Shown here in pieces: positions 9,989 through 19,553 of a stretch of DNA of 64,000 nucleotides (the first letter of the stretch is position 1; every line of letters starts with the position of its first letter). Location: the NCBI GenBank assembly GCA_020524525.2, contig CP129018.1, positions 1,140,115 through 1,204,114 on the forward strand. The letters are read 5' to 3'. Below the pieces are notes generated by a model that was not told where the DNA came from, ran no database searches, and was given only the letters and a program-made list of their open reading frames with translations. Source of the stretch: Bacillus tianshenii (lineage in GTDB: Bacteria > Bacillota > Bacilli > Bacillales > Bacillaceae_N). Position numbers and translations under genes: made by a program.

Positions 9989-11515
9989 ATGGAACATGTA
10001 ATTGAAATGAACAACATTCGAAAAGAGTTTAATGGTTTCGTAGCAAATGACAACATCACTCTGAAACTGGCAAAAGGTGAAATCCATGCCCTGCTCGGCG
10101 AAAACGGTGCAGGAAAATCGACGTTGATGAATGTGTTGTTTGGTTTGTATCAACCAGAAGGCGGCGAAATCAAAGTCCGTGGCAAACAAGTGAAGATAAC
10201 CGACCCGAACGTAGCCAATGATCTAGGTATCGGGATGGTGCATCAGCACTTTATGCTTGTTGAGAATTTCACAGTGACAGAGAATATTATTCTCGGAAGT
10301 GAGCCTGTAAAAGGCGGAAAAATTAATATTAAAGAAGCAGCAAAAAAGGTACAGCAATTATCAGAACAATATAAGTTAAGTGTTGATCCATATGCGAAAA
10401 TTGAAGATATTTCAGTAGGAATGCAACAACGTGTCGAAATCTTAAAAACATTATATCGGGGCGCAGAAATTTTAATTTTTGACGAACCGACAGCGGTATT
10501 AACACCGCAGGAAATCAAAGAACTTATCCAAATTATGCATAGGCTGATTGAAGAAGGAAAGTCGATTATTTTAATTACTCATAAGCTAAAGGAAATTATG
10601 CAAGTATGTGATCGCTGTACAATCATCCGTAAAGGAAAAGGGATTGGAACAGTCAACATTGCAGAAACAAATCAAGATGAGCTTGCTTCATTGATGGTAG
10701 GCCGTGAAGTACATTTTAAAACTGAAAAAGGGAAAGCAACGCCTCAAGGTGAGGTGTTAACGATAAAAGACTTAGTCGTCCAAGATTCACGACAAGTTCA
10801 AGCCGTAAAAGGCTTGGATTTGACTGTAAGATCAGGAGAGATCGTTGGGATTGCCGGTGTCGATGGGAATGGGCAATCAGAGTTGATTGAAGCGATTACA
10901 GGTCTTCGAAAGGTTGAATCTGGAACAGTAACGCTAAATGGAAAAGACATTACAAATAAACCGCCAAGAAAAGTGACTGAATCAGGGGTTGCTCACATTC
11001 CGCAAGATAGGCATAAACATGGGTTAGTGCTTGACTTTGCAATTGGCGAAAATATGGTGCTGCAAACCTACTATCAGAAGCCTTATTCAAATATAGGCGT
11101 GTTAAGTCAGTCAAAAATTTATGAAAAGGCTCGTGAGCTGATTAAAGAATACGACGTACGTACACCAGATGAATATACCAAGGCAAGAGCATTATCTGGA
11201 GGAAATCAGCAAAAGGCAATTATCGCTCGTGAAGTAGACCGGAGTCCTGACCTTTTGATTGCAGCTCAGCCGACACGCGGGCTTGATGTCGGGGCAATTG
11301 AATTTATTCATCAAAAATTAATTGAAGAGCGTGACAAGGGGAGAGGAGTTCTCCTTATTTCCTTCGAGCTTGAGGAAGTTATGAATGTCAGTGACCGAAT
11401 CGCAGTTATTTATGAAGGGAAAATTGTGGATATCGTAGAACCGGAAAAAACTACTGAACAGGAACTTGGCTTGTTAATGGCTGGCGGTCGTCGTGAGAAA
11501 GCAGGTGAGCGTTAA
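9989..11515 (+). CDS. nupO: Nucleoside ABC importer, tandem ATPase subunit (NupO-like)
   Basis: 508 aa with two fused ABC domains. The first has Walker A GENGAGKST (about residue 37) and signature SVGMQQRVEI; the second has GVDGNGQSE and signature LSGGNQQKAIIARE. The second Walker A lacks the usual GKS/T lysine, as is common in sugar/nucleoside importers of this class where only one site turns over ATP. Start ATG follows AAGGGGGAG. Its stop overlaps the nupP start by one base. Confidence 0.9.
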   Translation: MEHVIEMNNIRKEFNGFVANDNITLKLAKGEIHALLGENGAGKSTLMNVLFGLYQPEGGEIKVRGKQVKITDPNVANDLGIGMVHQHFMLVENFTVTENIILGSEPVKGGKINIKEAAKKVQQLSEQYKLSVDPYAKIEDISVGMQQRVEILKTLYRGAEILIFDEPTAVLTPQEIKELIQIMHRLIEEGKSIILITHKLKEIMQVCDRCTIIRKGKGIGTVNIAETNQDELASLMVGREVHFKTEKGKATPQGEVLTIKDLVVQDSRQVQAVKGLDLTVRSGEIVGIAGVDGNGQSELIEAITGLRKVESGTVTLNGKDITNKPPRKVTESGVAHIPQDRHKHGLVLDFAIGENMVLQTYYQKPYSNIGVLSQSKIYEKARELIKEYDVRTPDEYTKARALSGGNQQKAIIAREVDRSPDLLIAAQPTRGLDVGAIEFIHQKLIEERDKGRGVLLISFELEEVMNVSDRIAVIYEGKIVDIVEPEKTTEQELGLLMAGGRREKAGER

Positions 11516-12576
11516 TGCAGCGTTTATTATCGAATCCTCGGTTTGTAAATATCCTTGTGCCGATCTTATCTGTCTTACTTGGTTTGCTTGTCGGTGGCAT
11601 TATTATGCTCGTCAGTCAGTACAACCCATTGGTCGGGTATGGAGCATTGTTGAACGGGATTGTCGGAGATTCCTATGTAATGGGGGAAACAATTCGTGCG
11701 ATGACTCCGCTTATTCTAGCCGGCTTATCCGTCGCATTTGCCTTTCGGACAGGGCTTTTCAACATTGGGGTTGAAGGGCAAATGCTTGTTGGTTGGTTGG
11801 CATCTGTTTGGGTTGGGATTGCACTAGAAGGACTTCCGAAACTCGTTCACGTGCCGCTTGCATTGCTTGCAGCAGCGGTCGCAGGGGCGCTGTGGGGCTT
11901 TATCCCAGGCATTTTAAAGGCGAAATTTCGTGTTCATGAAGTTATCGTCACGATTATGATGAACTATATCGCATTATATGTTACAAACTCGATGATCCGT
12001 AATTATTTGCTTGTGCCAGGTGAGCGGACAGAAACGATCCAGCCGAGTGCATCGCTTGCTTCAGAGTTTCTGCAAACGTTAACGGACTTTTCACGTGTAC
12101 ACTATGGGATCATTGTTGCACTGCTTGCAGCGGTTGTTATGTGGTTCTTGCTTGAGAAGACGTCCAAAGGGTATGAGCTTCGTTCTGTCGGCTTTAATCA
12201 GCATGCATCTCAATATGCAGGTATGAATGTACAGCGTAATATTATCCTTTCCATGTTGATTGCTGGAGGCTTTGCAGGTGTTGCTGGTTCGATGGAAGGG
12301 CTTGGTACGTATCAGTATATGACAATTAACGGCGGCTTTACAGGTGTTGGTTTCGATGGAATCGCTGTTGCATTGCTTGGTGCGAATACCGCATTAGGTG
12401 TTATTTTCGGTGCTGCGTTATTTGGCGGCTTAAAAATTGGCGCGCTTACGATGCAGTCCTCAGCAGGCGTTCCGACCGAGCTTGTAGAGATCGTAATTGC
12501 TTTAATTATTTTCTTCGTTGCCTCAGGCTATATGATTCGCGTTGCGCTGAACCGCTTTAAGAAGGAGGGGAACTAA
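11515..12576 (+). CDS. nupP: Nucleoside ABC importer permease (NupP-like)
   Basis: 353-aa permease of the BPD_transp_2 (LivM/RbsC) family with 8-10 hydrophobic segments; FNIGVEGQMLVGW is the conserved cytoplasmic signature near residue 82. Coupled to nupO by a TAATG overlap and joined to nupQ with no spacer. Together with NupQ it forms the heterodimeric membrane channel. Substrate assignment (guanosine and other nucleosides) comes from the B. subtilis homologue, not from residues seen here. Confidence 0.88.
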   Translation: MQRLLSNPRFVNILVPILSVLLGLLVGGIIMLVSQYNPLVGYGALLNGIVGDSYVMGETIRAMTPLILAGLSVAFAFRTGLFNIGVEGQMLVGWLASVWVGIALEGLPKLVHVPLALLAAAVAGALWGFIPGILKAKFRVHEVIVTIMMNYIALYVTNSMIRNYLLVPGERTETIQPSASLASEFLQTLTDFSRVHYGIIVALLAAVVMWFLLEKTSKGYELRSVGFNQHASQYAGMNVQRNIILSMLIAGGFAGVAGSMEGLGTYQYMTINGGFTGVGFDGIAVALLGANTALGVIFGAALFGGLKIGALTMQSSAGVPTELVEIVIALIIFFVASGYMIRVALNRFKKEGN

Positions 12577-13536
12577 ATGGACATTTTGCATATCTTAGAA
12601 ATCATCGTTCCCGCAGCCATTTTTTACGCGGCGCCTCTTATTTTCACAGCGCTTGGCGGAGTATTCAGTGAACGTTCTGGTGTCGTTAACATTGGACTTG
12701 AAGGACTTATGCTTATGGGTGCCTTCGTTGGAATTATAAGCACCCTTTCCTTAGAAAGCTCGTTAGGTGCCGCTGCTCCGTGGGTTTCATTACTTATCGC
12801 GGCGGTTGTTGGTGGTCTATTTGCTGTTCTTCACGCAGTAGCATCTGTTACGTTGCGTGCTGACCAAGTTGTCAGCGGGGTTGCAATTAACTTCTTAGCG
12901 GCAGGCTTAACGGTCTTCTTAATTAAAAAGATCTATGGAAAAGGTCAAACAGACTTTATTGATTTTCGTATTTATAAAACAGATATCCCTTTCTTAAGTG
13001 ATATCCCGATTATTGGTCCGTTATTTTTTAGTGATGCGTACGTCACATCCTATATTGCGGTTTTCCTTGCGTTTGTCGTCTGGTATGTCATCTTTAAGAC
13101 ACCATTCGGACTTCGGCTTCGTGCGGTTGGGGAACACCCGATGGCAGCTGATACGATGGGTGTGAAAGTAAATCGGATGCGTTATATTGGTGTCATTCTT
13201 TCAGGGGTCTTTGCCGGTCTCGGTGGTGCAGTATATGCCACATCGATTTCAGGGAACTTTAGCCACAGCACCATTTCAGGACAAGGCTTTATGGCTTTAG
13301 CTGCCATGATTTTCGGAAAATGGCATCCGCTTGGCGCTTTAGGAGCGGCTCTCTTCTTTGGGCTTGCTCAGTCATTAAGTATTACAGGTGAGCAGCTACC
13401 GTTGCTGCAGGATATTCCGAAAGTATTCTTAACAATTGCGCCATATGTTTTAACGATTTTAGCTTTAGCTGGCTTTGTCGGTCGTGCAGACGCACCAAAA
13501 GCAATTGGAAAGCCTTACGAAAAAGGACAACGCTAA
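12577..13536 (+). CDS. nupQ: Nucleoside ABC importer permease (NupQ-like)
   Basis: 319 aa, the length of B. subtilis NupQ. Second BPD_transp_2 permease with signature VNIGLEGLMLMGAF near residue 40 and the conserved GEHPMAADTMGVKV loop. ATG starts immediately after the nupP TAA, with AAGGAGG inside the nupP tail. It is the last gene of the importer operon and is followed by a strong terminator. Confidence 0.88.
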   Translation: MDILHILEIIVPAAIFYAAPLIFTALGGVFSERSGVVNIGLEGLMLMGAFVGIISTLSLESSLGAAAPWVSLLIAAVVGGLFAVLHAVASVTLRADQVVSGVAINFLAAGLTVFLIKKIYGKGQTDFIDFRIYKTDIPFLSDIPIIGPLFFSDAYVTSYIAVFLAFVVWYVIFKTPFGLRLRAVGEHPMAADTMGVKVNRMRYIGVILSGVFAGLGGAVYATSISGNFSHSTISGQGFMALAAMIFGKWHPLGALGAALFFGLAQSLSITGEQLPLLQDIPKVFLTIAPYVLTILALAGFVGRADAPKAIGKPYEKGQR

Positions 13537-13543
13537 TAACGAT

Positions 13544-13572
13544 AACCCTCTGCTTATGCGGAGGGTTTTCCT
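13544..13572 (+). terminator. Terminator of the nup operon
   Basis: AACCCTCTGC / GCGGAGGGTT stem with TTAT loop and a TTTTCCTTT tail. The rest of the 225-bp gap to ymfF shows no gene. Confidence 0.85.
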
Positions 13573-13767
13573 TTATTCTCATCATTTAGAAGTGGATTTC
13601 TTGCAAATTATCTATATAAACGAGAAAATAGAACGAAAGTATAGCGCATACATAGCATTTTTACAGGAAAACAGTGCTATACACGGGTTAATTTGTAGGT
13701 TGGAAACATAAGCTAGAAGCAAACCGTACATAATGGTGAACATTTAGGATGTTAAGGAGGAATGATG

Positions 13768-15051
13768 ATGCAGGTTATGAATGAGTTGCGGAAAGTGTTG
13801 GACGGATTGACTGTCCATACGATTGAAACGCAAAAATATAAAACAAACGGTATCGTGTTAAAAATGAAAGCACCTCTTCAGGAAGAGAATGTAACCGTGC
13901 GTTCATTACTACCGCATGTGATGGAATCAGGAACAACGACATATCCGACTGCAGCAAAGCTACGTGCGAGGTTGGAAGAATTGTATGGTGCTGCTCTTTC
14001 TTCTGAAGTAAGCAAAAAAGGTGAACATCATGTGATTACTTTTCGCATGGATATTGCCAATGAAAAATTCCTTTCGTCTAATGAAGCGTTATTAGAAGAA
14101 GGTGTGAAATTGTTAGCAGAAGTTCTTTTGCACCCTCTCTTAGAAAGTGGTCAGTTCCAAGCTAAAATTGTGGATCAAGAAAAGCGTTCATTAAAGCAGC
14201 GTATTCAATCAATTTATGATGATAAGCTCCGCTACGCGAATATGCGCCTTGTTGAAGAAATGTGTAAGCATGAACCATATCGTCTGAATGTTCACGGAAA
14301 TATTGATGAAGTGGACGGGATTACAGGGGAAGCGTTAATTGCTGCGTATACCCGTATGCTTGAGCAAGATGAAATCGATCTTTATTTCATCGGTGATTTA
14401 GAAGAAGATGAAGCAGTTCGTTTAGCACAAACGTATTTTAAATTACCACATGCTAATAAACGAAGTGAAAAGACATCAAATGTTGCACAGTATATCCCTG
14501 AAAAAGAGCAAGAAATTATTGAAGACCAAGATGTGAAGCAAGGTAAGCTTCATATCGGCTATCGTACAAATGTCACTTTTGGTGATGATGATTACTACGC
14601 ACTTCAACTGTTTAACGGTTTATTTGGCGGCTTTTCACATTCTAAGCTGTTCATTAATGTCCGTGAGAAAGCTTCACTGGCTTATTATGCGGCATCACGG
14701 GTTGAGAGCCATAAAGGCTTGATTTTTGTAATGAGTGGGATTGAACCGAAAGAATATGAGAATGCCTTAACAATTATCCGCAAGCAGATGACAGATATGA
14801 AAGAAGGTAACTTCACAGACGATGAAATTGCCCAGACAAAAGCTGTGCTTCGCAATCAAATGCTTGAAATGATGGATACATCACACGGATTTATCGAAAT
14901 GCTCTATCACAACGTCGTCTCTGGGGTAGACCGTGCTCCACAGGAGTGGTTAACAGGCATCGAAAACGTGACGAGAGAAGACATCATAAAAGTCGGTAAG
15001 AAGATTCATTTCGATACCGTTTATTTCTTAAAAGGAACGGAGGGTGCCTAA
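13768..15051 (+). CDS. ymfF: M16-family peptidase-like protein YmfF (probably inactive partner)
   Basis: 427 aa from the third of three consecutive ATGs, which has the best 7-bp spacing to AAGGAGG (13754-13760). M16 fold, but where active members have HxxEH this protein reads HVMES, so the second zinc histidine is replaced by Ser. It is therefore likely the non-catalytic half paired with YmfH, whose start overlaps its stop by one base. Function in Bacillus is unknown; such pairs process peptides (PqqF/PqqG-like). Confidence 0.85.
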   Translation: MQVMNELRKVLDGLTVHTIETQKYKTNGIVLKMKAPLQEENVTVRSLLPHVMESGTTTYPTAAKLRARLEELYGAALSSEVSKKGEHHVITFRMDIANEKFLSSNEALLEEGVKLLAEVLLHPLLESGQFQAKIVDQEKRSLKQRIQSIYDDKLRYANMRLVEEMCKHEPYRLNVHGNIDEVDGITGEALIAAYTRMLEQDEIDLYFIGDLEEDEAVRLAQTYFKLPHANKRSEKTSNVAQYIPEKEQEIIEDQDVKQGKLHIGYRTNVTFGDDDYYALQLFNGLFGGFSHSKLFINVREKASLAYYAASRVESHKGLIFVMSGIEPKEYENALTIIRKQMTDMKEGNFTDDEIAQTKAVLRNQMLEMMDTSHGFIEMLYHNVVSGVDRAPQEWLTGIENVTREDIIKVGKKIHFDTVYFLKGTEGA

Positions 15052-16343
15052 TGGATGTAAAACATTTTAAACAACTCGATGAAAAACTATACTTTGAAAA
15101 AATGGACAATGGACTTGAGGTCTACGTCCTACCGAAAAAAGGCTTTCAGAAAACATTTTCAGTTTTTACGACAAAATATGGTTCGATCGATAACCACTTT
15201 GTGCCGCTTGGCGAAACGGAACCGACAAAAGTGCCGGATGGAATTGCCCATTTTCTAGAGCATAAGCTATTTGAAAAAGAAGACGGGGATGTGTTTCAGC
15301 AATTTAGCAAGCAAGGTGCTTCAGCAAATGCGTTTACATCCTTCACACGGACAGCTTACTTATTCTCTTGTACATCAAATGTGTCTGAAAACTTAGAAAC
15401 ACTTGTTGATTTCGTGCAGGACCCATACTTTACGAAGGAAACAGTAGAGAAGGAGAAGGGGATTATTGGGCAAGAGATTACGATGTATGATGATAACCCT
15501 GATTGGCGCGCTTATTTTGGTGTGATTGACAATATGTATCATAACCATCCCGTTAAAATTGATATTGCAGGTACGATTGAATCGATCGCTGATATAACTG
15601 CTGAATCCTTATATACGTGCTATAACACGTTCTATCACCCAAGCAATATGCTGTTGTTCGTTGTCGGAGCGGTTGAGCCTGAAGAAATTTTAGAACAAGT
15701 ACGTAACAACCAAGCAAAAAAATCATATAAGGACCAGCCCCCAATTGAGCGCTTTACGGATGAAGAGCCGGAAGATGTAGCTGTGAAAGAGAAGACACTT
15801 CATATGTCTGTACAGCGCCCGAAGTGTATGACAGGCTTTAAAGGTGTTGTGTCTAATAAAAAAGGTCGTGAAAAATTAAAGCATGAGCAGACAATGAAAG
15901 TGCTGCTTGATATGTTGTTCGGCAAGAGCTCGCCATTTTATGAAGAACTATACGAATCAGGGTTGATCGATGAAACGTTCGGCTATGATTACACTGAAGA
16001 AGATAATTTTGCCTTCTCATTGTTTGGCGGAGACAGCACAGAGCCTGAAAAGCTTGCTGAGCGAATTCAACAAATTGCTCTTAATGAACGGGACCGGGCT
16101 TTAACAGAAGAGCAACTAGAGCGCATCCGCCGTAAGAAAATTGGTTCATTTTTACGTTCCTTAAATTCACCTGAATTTATCGCAAATCAATTCACACGCT
16201 TCCAATTCCATGAAATGAATCTATTTTCAGTTGTTCAAGTATTGGAAGAGATGACGCTGAATGATATTGAAGTGGCTGCTGCAGAATTGTTCCATGCAGA
16301 GCGATTTTCGAAATTTTATGTGCTTCCAAAAGAAAGTCAGTAA
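15051..16343 (+). CDS. ymfH: M16-family zinc metallopeptidase YmfH
   Basis: 430 aa. Zinc motif HFLEHKLFE is intact at about residue 68-72, with the downstream glutamate region EKEKGIIGQEITMY. Paired with the HxxEH-defective YmfF immediately upstream (1-base overlap), which fits an M16B active/inactive heterodimer. Substrate unknown. No signal peptide is visible, so it is taken as cytoplasmic. Confidence 0.88.
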   Translation: MDVKHFKQLDEKLYFEKMDNGLEVYVLPKKGFQKTFSVFTTKYGSIDNHFVPLGETEPTKVPDGIAHFLEHKLFEKEDGDVFQQFSKQGASANAFTSFTRTAYLFSCTSNVSENLETLVDFVQDPYFTKETVEKEKGIIGQEITMYDDNPDWRAYFGVIDNMYHNHPVKIDIAGTIESIADITAESLYTCYNTFYHPSNMLLFVVGAVEPEEILEQVRNNQAKKSYKDQPPIERFTDEEPEDVAVKEKTLHMSVQRPKCMTGFKGVVSNKKGREKLKHEQTMKVLLDMLFGKSSPFYEELYESGLIDETFGYDYTEEDNFAFSLFGGDSTEPEKLAERIQQIALNERDRALTEEQLERIRRKKIGSFLRSLNSPEFIANQFTRFQFHEMNLFSVVQVLEEMTLNDIEVAAAELFHAERFSKFYVLPKESQ

Positions 16344-16363
16344 TTGGTCTTAGGAGAAGCGGC

Positions 16364-17083
16364 ATGACGGAAAAGTGGGCACTGATTACAGGTGCAAGCG
16401 GTGGAATTGGCAGTGAGGCTGCAAGAAAATTGGCGAGTATGGGCTTTCACTTGTATTTACACTACAACCAGGATGCAGAATCAGTACAGAAGTTAAAGGA
16501 TGAACTGCCTGTCCCTGTCGAAATCATCCAGGCAGATTTTTCAGCACAATACGGGGTAGAGGAATGTGTACGACGCATTTCTCGTCCTCTTCACACGATC
16601 GTTCATAATAGCGGAAAAAGCGTGTACGGGATGATTAATGATATGCGTCATGAAGATGTGCAAGAAATGCTGCAGCTTCATTGTTCGTCTCCTTACTTGC
16701 TTACAAAAGAACTACTCCCGCAAATGATTTCACAAAGGTGTGGTCGTATTGTCTTCGTTACATCCATTTGGGGTGAAGCAGGTGCCTCTTGTGAAACGTT
16801 ATATTCGATGGTGAAAGGCGGGCAGAATGCTCTTGTGAAAGCACTTGCCAAGGAAGTTGCTCCGAGCGGCATAACAGTCAATGCTGTCTCACCTGGTGCA
16901 GTAGCTACCAAAATGATGGACGGATTCAATGAAGAAGAGTTGCAAATGATTTGTGATGAGATTCCAGCAGGACGGCTTGCGAAAGCAGAAGAAATTGCTC
17001 AATTGATCGGCTTTCTTTGTTCAGAGGAAGCTTCTTATATTCAAGGTCAAGTGATCGGAGTGAATGGCGGCTGGCATACGTAG
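16364..17083 (+). CDS. ymfI: Short-chain dehydrogenase/reductase YmfI (FabG-like)
   Basis: 239 aa classical SDR: nucleotide-binding TGASGGIG at residues 9-16, the NNAG-equivalent HNSGKS, catalytic Ser in VTSIWGE, YxxxK as YSMVK, and VSPGAV. Start ATG has TAGGAG upstream. It lies 20 bp after ymfH in the conserved ymfFHIJK order. Reported FabG-type 3-oxoacyl reductase annotation of such proteins is by similarity; the real substrate is not known. Confidence 0.85.
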   Translation: MTEKWALITGASGGIGSEAARKLASMGFHLYLHYNQDAESVQKLKDELPVPVEIIQADFSAQYGVEECVRRISRPLHTIVHNSGKSVYGMINDMRHEDVQEMLQLHCSSPYLLTKELLPQMISQRCGRIVFVTSIWGEAGASCETLYSMVKGGQNALVKALAKEVAPSGITVNAVSPGAVATKMMDGFNEEELQMICDEIPAGRLAKAEEIAQLIGFLCSEEASYIQGQVIGVNGGWHT

Positions 17084-17158
17084 TTTTTCATTCTTTGCGT
17101 ATAAACGCAACATTTGAAGAGAAACTATAATTGATTCTATCCATAAGGAGTGAAGACA

Positions 17159-17413
17159 ATGTCAGTACTAGATAACTTCGACACATGGAAAGGTTTCTTA
17201 GGTCAGCGCCTGAATCAAGCACAGCAAGATGGGTTAGATAATGCAACAGTTTCAAACGTTGCATATGAAATCGGTGATTACTTAGCGAAGCAAGTTGACC
17301 CGAAGAACCCAGAAGAGCGTATTCTAGCTGAACTTTGGCAAGTCGCTACACCTGAAGAGCAACATGCCATTGCGAACATGATGGTTAAGCTTGTAAAAAA
17401 TGAAGCTAAGTAA
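17159..17413 (+). CDS. ymfJ: DUF3243 family protein YmfJ
   Basis: 84 aa, unknown function. ATG at 17159 sits 8 bp after AAGGAG; the in-frame GTG at 17150 falls inside the ribosome site and is rejected. No membrane segment or metal motif; mixed helical composition (LDNFDTWKGFLGQRL at the N-terminus). It occupies the conserved place between ymfI and ymfK and is followed by a strong terminator. Confidence 0.85.
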   Translation: MSVLDNFDTWKGFLGQRLNQAQQDGLDNATVSNVAYEIGDYLAKQVDPKNPEERILAELWQVATPEEQHAIANMMVKLVKNEAK

Positions 17414-17424
17414 CGACATGCTAA

Positions 17425-17454
17425 CGAAAAAGAGAGGAGCTTCCTCTCTTTTTC
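17425..17454 (+). terminator. Terminator after ymfJ
   Basis: A long near-perfect hairpin, AAAAAGAGAGGA / TCCTCTCTTTTT around a GCT loop. The A-rich left and T-rich right sides could work on both strands. Confidence 0.88.
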
Positions 17455-17639
17455 TATATTCGTACGTATGTTTGTACTTAGAGGTTCCTTACTTGAACTT
17501 CGAACACTTCCTACGTTAAAGGGTTTTATATTGGTCAAAAATCATTTATTATAGAAATAACTGCTAACGAACTTGAAATACGACATACGATACATGAACT
17601 TATGACAGAAATATGCTTTAATAGTAGAGGAGAGGTAAA

Positions 17640-18431
17640 ATGGCAAAAAAAGAATGGTATTTAGAATATGAAATTTCTATCAATCGCCCAGGTCTGCTTG
17701 GTGATATCTCTTCTTTGTTGGGGATGCTTTCAATTAATATAGTTACGATTAACGGGGTGGATGACCGCCGTCGTGGTTTATTATTACTGTGTGAGGCAGA
17801 TGAACAAATTAAGCGACTTGAATCGATTCTTCATACAATCGATAACATAAAAATCACGAAATTACGAGTACCGAAACTGCGTGACCGTCTTGCTGTGCGG
17901 CATGGAAGATACATACATCGTGAAAAAGATGACAAAAAAACATTCCGATTTGTTCGAGATGAGCTTGGTTTGCTCGTTGATTTTATGGCAGAATTGTATA
18001 TGAAAAAAGGGCATAAGTTAATTGGTATTCGCGGAATGCCTCGTGTCGGAAAAACAGAATCAATTGTCGCAGCAAGCGTATGTGCAAATAAGCGCTGGTT
18101 GTTTGTTTCATCGACATTATTAAAGCAAACTGTCCGCAGTCAGTTGATTGAAGATGAATATAATGAAGATCACCTTTACATTATTGATGGGATTGTTTCG
18201 ACAAGACGTGCATCTGAACGCCATTGGCAGCTTGTTCGTGAAATTATGGCGTTAGAAGCAACAAAAGTGATTGAGCATCCTGATATTTTTGTACAAGAGA
18301 CGGAATATAAGCTTGAAGATTTTGATTACATTATTGAATTGCGTAATGATTACGATGAAGAAATTACATATGAAGAAGTTGAGCAACAACGCTTCTCATC
18401 GGACTTCGGCTTTTCGGCTTTTGATTTTTAA
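17640..18431 (+). CDS. ymfK: DUF3388 family protein YmfK
   Basis: 263 aa. The N-terminal 75 residues look like an ACT-type ligand domain (NRPGLLGDISSLLGML); the middle has a P-loop-like GMPRVGKTES (about residue 137). This combination is typical of the Bacillus YmfK family, whose function is unknown. AGAGGAGAGG precedes the ATG. Downstream is rodZ after 36 bp. Confidence 0.85.
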   Translation: MAKKEWYLEYEISINRPGLLGDISSLLGMLSINIVTINGVDDRRRGLLLLCEADEQIKRLESILHTIDNIKITKLRVPKLRDRLAVRHGRYIHREKDDKKTFRFVRDELGLLVDFMAELYMKKGHKLIGIRGMPRVGKTESIVAASVCANKRWLFVSSTLLKQTVRSQLIEDEYNEDHLYIIDGIVSTRRASERHWQLVREIMALEATKVIEHPDIFVQETEYKLEDFDYIIELRNDYDEEITYEEVEQQRFSSDFGFSAFDF

Positions 18432-18467
18432 TGATTGTGAAATGGAACGTATTGGATGGTGTTATCA

Positions 18468-19385
18468 TTGAGTGAATTGGGACAGCGATTAAAGCAAGCG
18501 AGAGAAGAAAAGAATTTAACAATTGACGGTTTGCAAGAAAAGACAAAAATACAGAAGCGCTACCTTCACGCCATTGAAGAAGGTAATTTTTCCGTAATGC
18601 CGGGAAATTTTTATGCACGGGCATTTATTAAGCAGTATGCTGAAGCGGTGGGGTTAGATTCGGAAGCGTTATTCGATGAGTATGCTTCTGAAATCCCAAA
18701 AGCAGACGATGATGTTCCTGATCGTCTTTCGCGTGTAAACCGTGAGAAGCAGCAAGTATCAAATAAAGGGGCAAAGTTTTTTTCGTTTCTGCCTACACTG
18801 TTAGTCGTTGTCTTGTTGTTAGGCATCGCTGTATCCATTTGGGTGTTTTCATTAAAAAATGACAGCCCTGATGATGTTACCGGGGAAGTGGAAACAACTG
18901 AGGATGGCTTTGACGAAGAAATTTCGATTGAAACGCCTAGTGAAAACGGTCAGGATGCCCCTGCTGAAAATGAAAATAACAAAGATGAAGCAGAAGAAAA
19001 GACCGACAAAGAAGACGAAAAAGAGAAACCAAAAGAAGATAAGGCGGACATGAAGCTTGAGCAAGTCAATCAATCTAGTGCAGGTACGCCTACCACAACA
19101 TTTGAATTAAGTGGTACAGATAAGTTTGAGGTGGAGTTGATTTCCAATAAACCAGATGGCAGAAGTTATGTCGGTGTGGAAAATGGTAATGGGAAATCAT
19201 TCTATGCACAGGAACTGAATAGTGGCAACAGTAAAACGTTTGATTTCACCTCAGAGTCAGAGGTGGAGTTAAATATCGGTCGTGCCACAGATGTTGATAT
19301 TAAGGTGAACGGTCAAAAGGTGGAATATCCATATCCTGCTGCTGAAACGGTGCATCAAAAACTAGTTATTCAATTTAAAAAATAA
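18468..19385 (+). CDS. rodZ: Cell-shape protein RodZ (YmfM)
   Basis: About 305 aa: N-terminal HTH_25 domain (residues 1-70, LGQRLKQAREEKNLTIDGL), one transmembrane helix (about 108-130), an acidic Glu/Lys/Asp-rich stretch (about 145-195) and a C-terminal beta-rich DUF4115 domain. Links MreB to the elongation machinery at the membrane. The TTG at 18468 gives the family's usual start (Ser-Glu-Leu-Gly); an ATG four codons earlier at 18456 is possible but the GGATGG ribosome site then overlaps it. Confidence 0.88.
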   Translation: MSELGQRLKQAREEKNLTIDGLQEKTKIQKRYLHAIEEGNFSVMPGNFYARAFIKQYAEAVGLDSEALFDEYASEIPKADDDVPDRLSRVNREKQQVSNKGAKFFSFLPTLLVVVLLLGIAVSIWVFSLKNDSPDDVTGEVETTEDGFDEEISIETPSENGQDAPAENENNKDEAEEKTDKEDEKEKPKEDKADMKLEQVNQSSAGTPTTTFELSGTDKFEVELISNKPDGRSYVGVENGNGKSFYAQELNSGNSKTFDFTSESEVELNIGRATDVDIKVNGQKVEYPYPAAETVHQKLVIQFKK

Positions 19386-19400
19386 TGGTCTTGCAGAGAG

Positions 19401-19430
19401 GAGTCATCATTTGGATGGCTCTTTTCTTTC
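19401..19430 (+). terminator. Terminator after rodZ
   Basis: Stem GAGTCATC / GATGGCTC (one G-U), 5-nt loop, then TTTTCTTTC. Confidence 0.8.
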
Positions 19431-19553
19431 AGTCATAAGAAGTTTCGATAAGAAAAGGGAAAATGATTTACATAAACGGCGGTTTCCTGTAACTTATATC
19501 GGGAATAAGTGTATTATTTAATGCTTGAAAAAGATGGAATGGAGGATATAGTA

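Noticed and set aside
13475..13711. 78-codon frame across the nupQ end
   Set aside because: Runs through the nup terminator in another frame, with no ribosome site or protein-like pattern.
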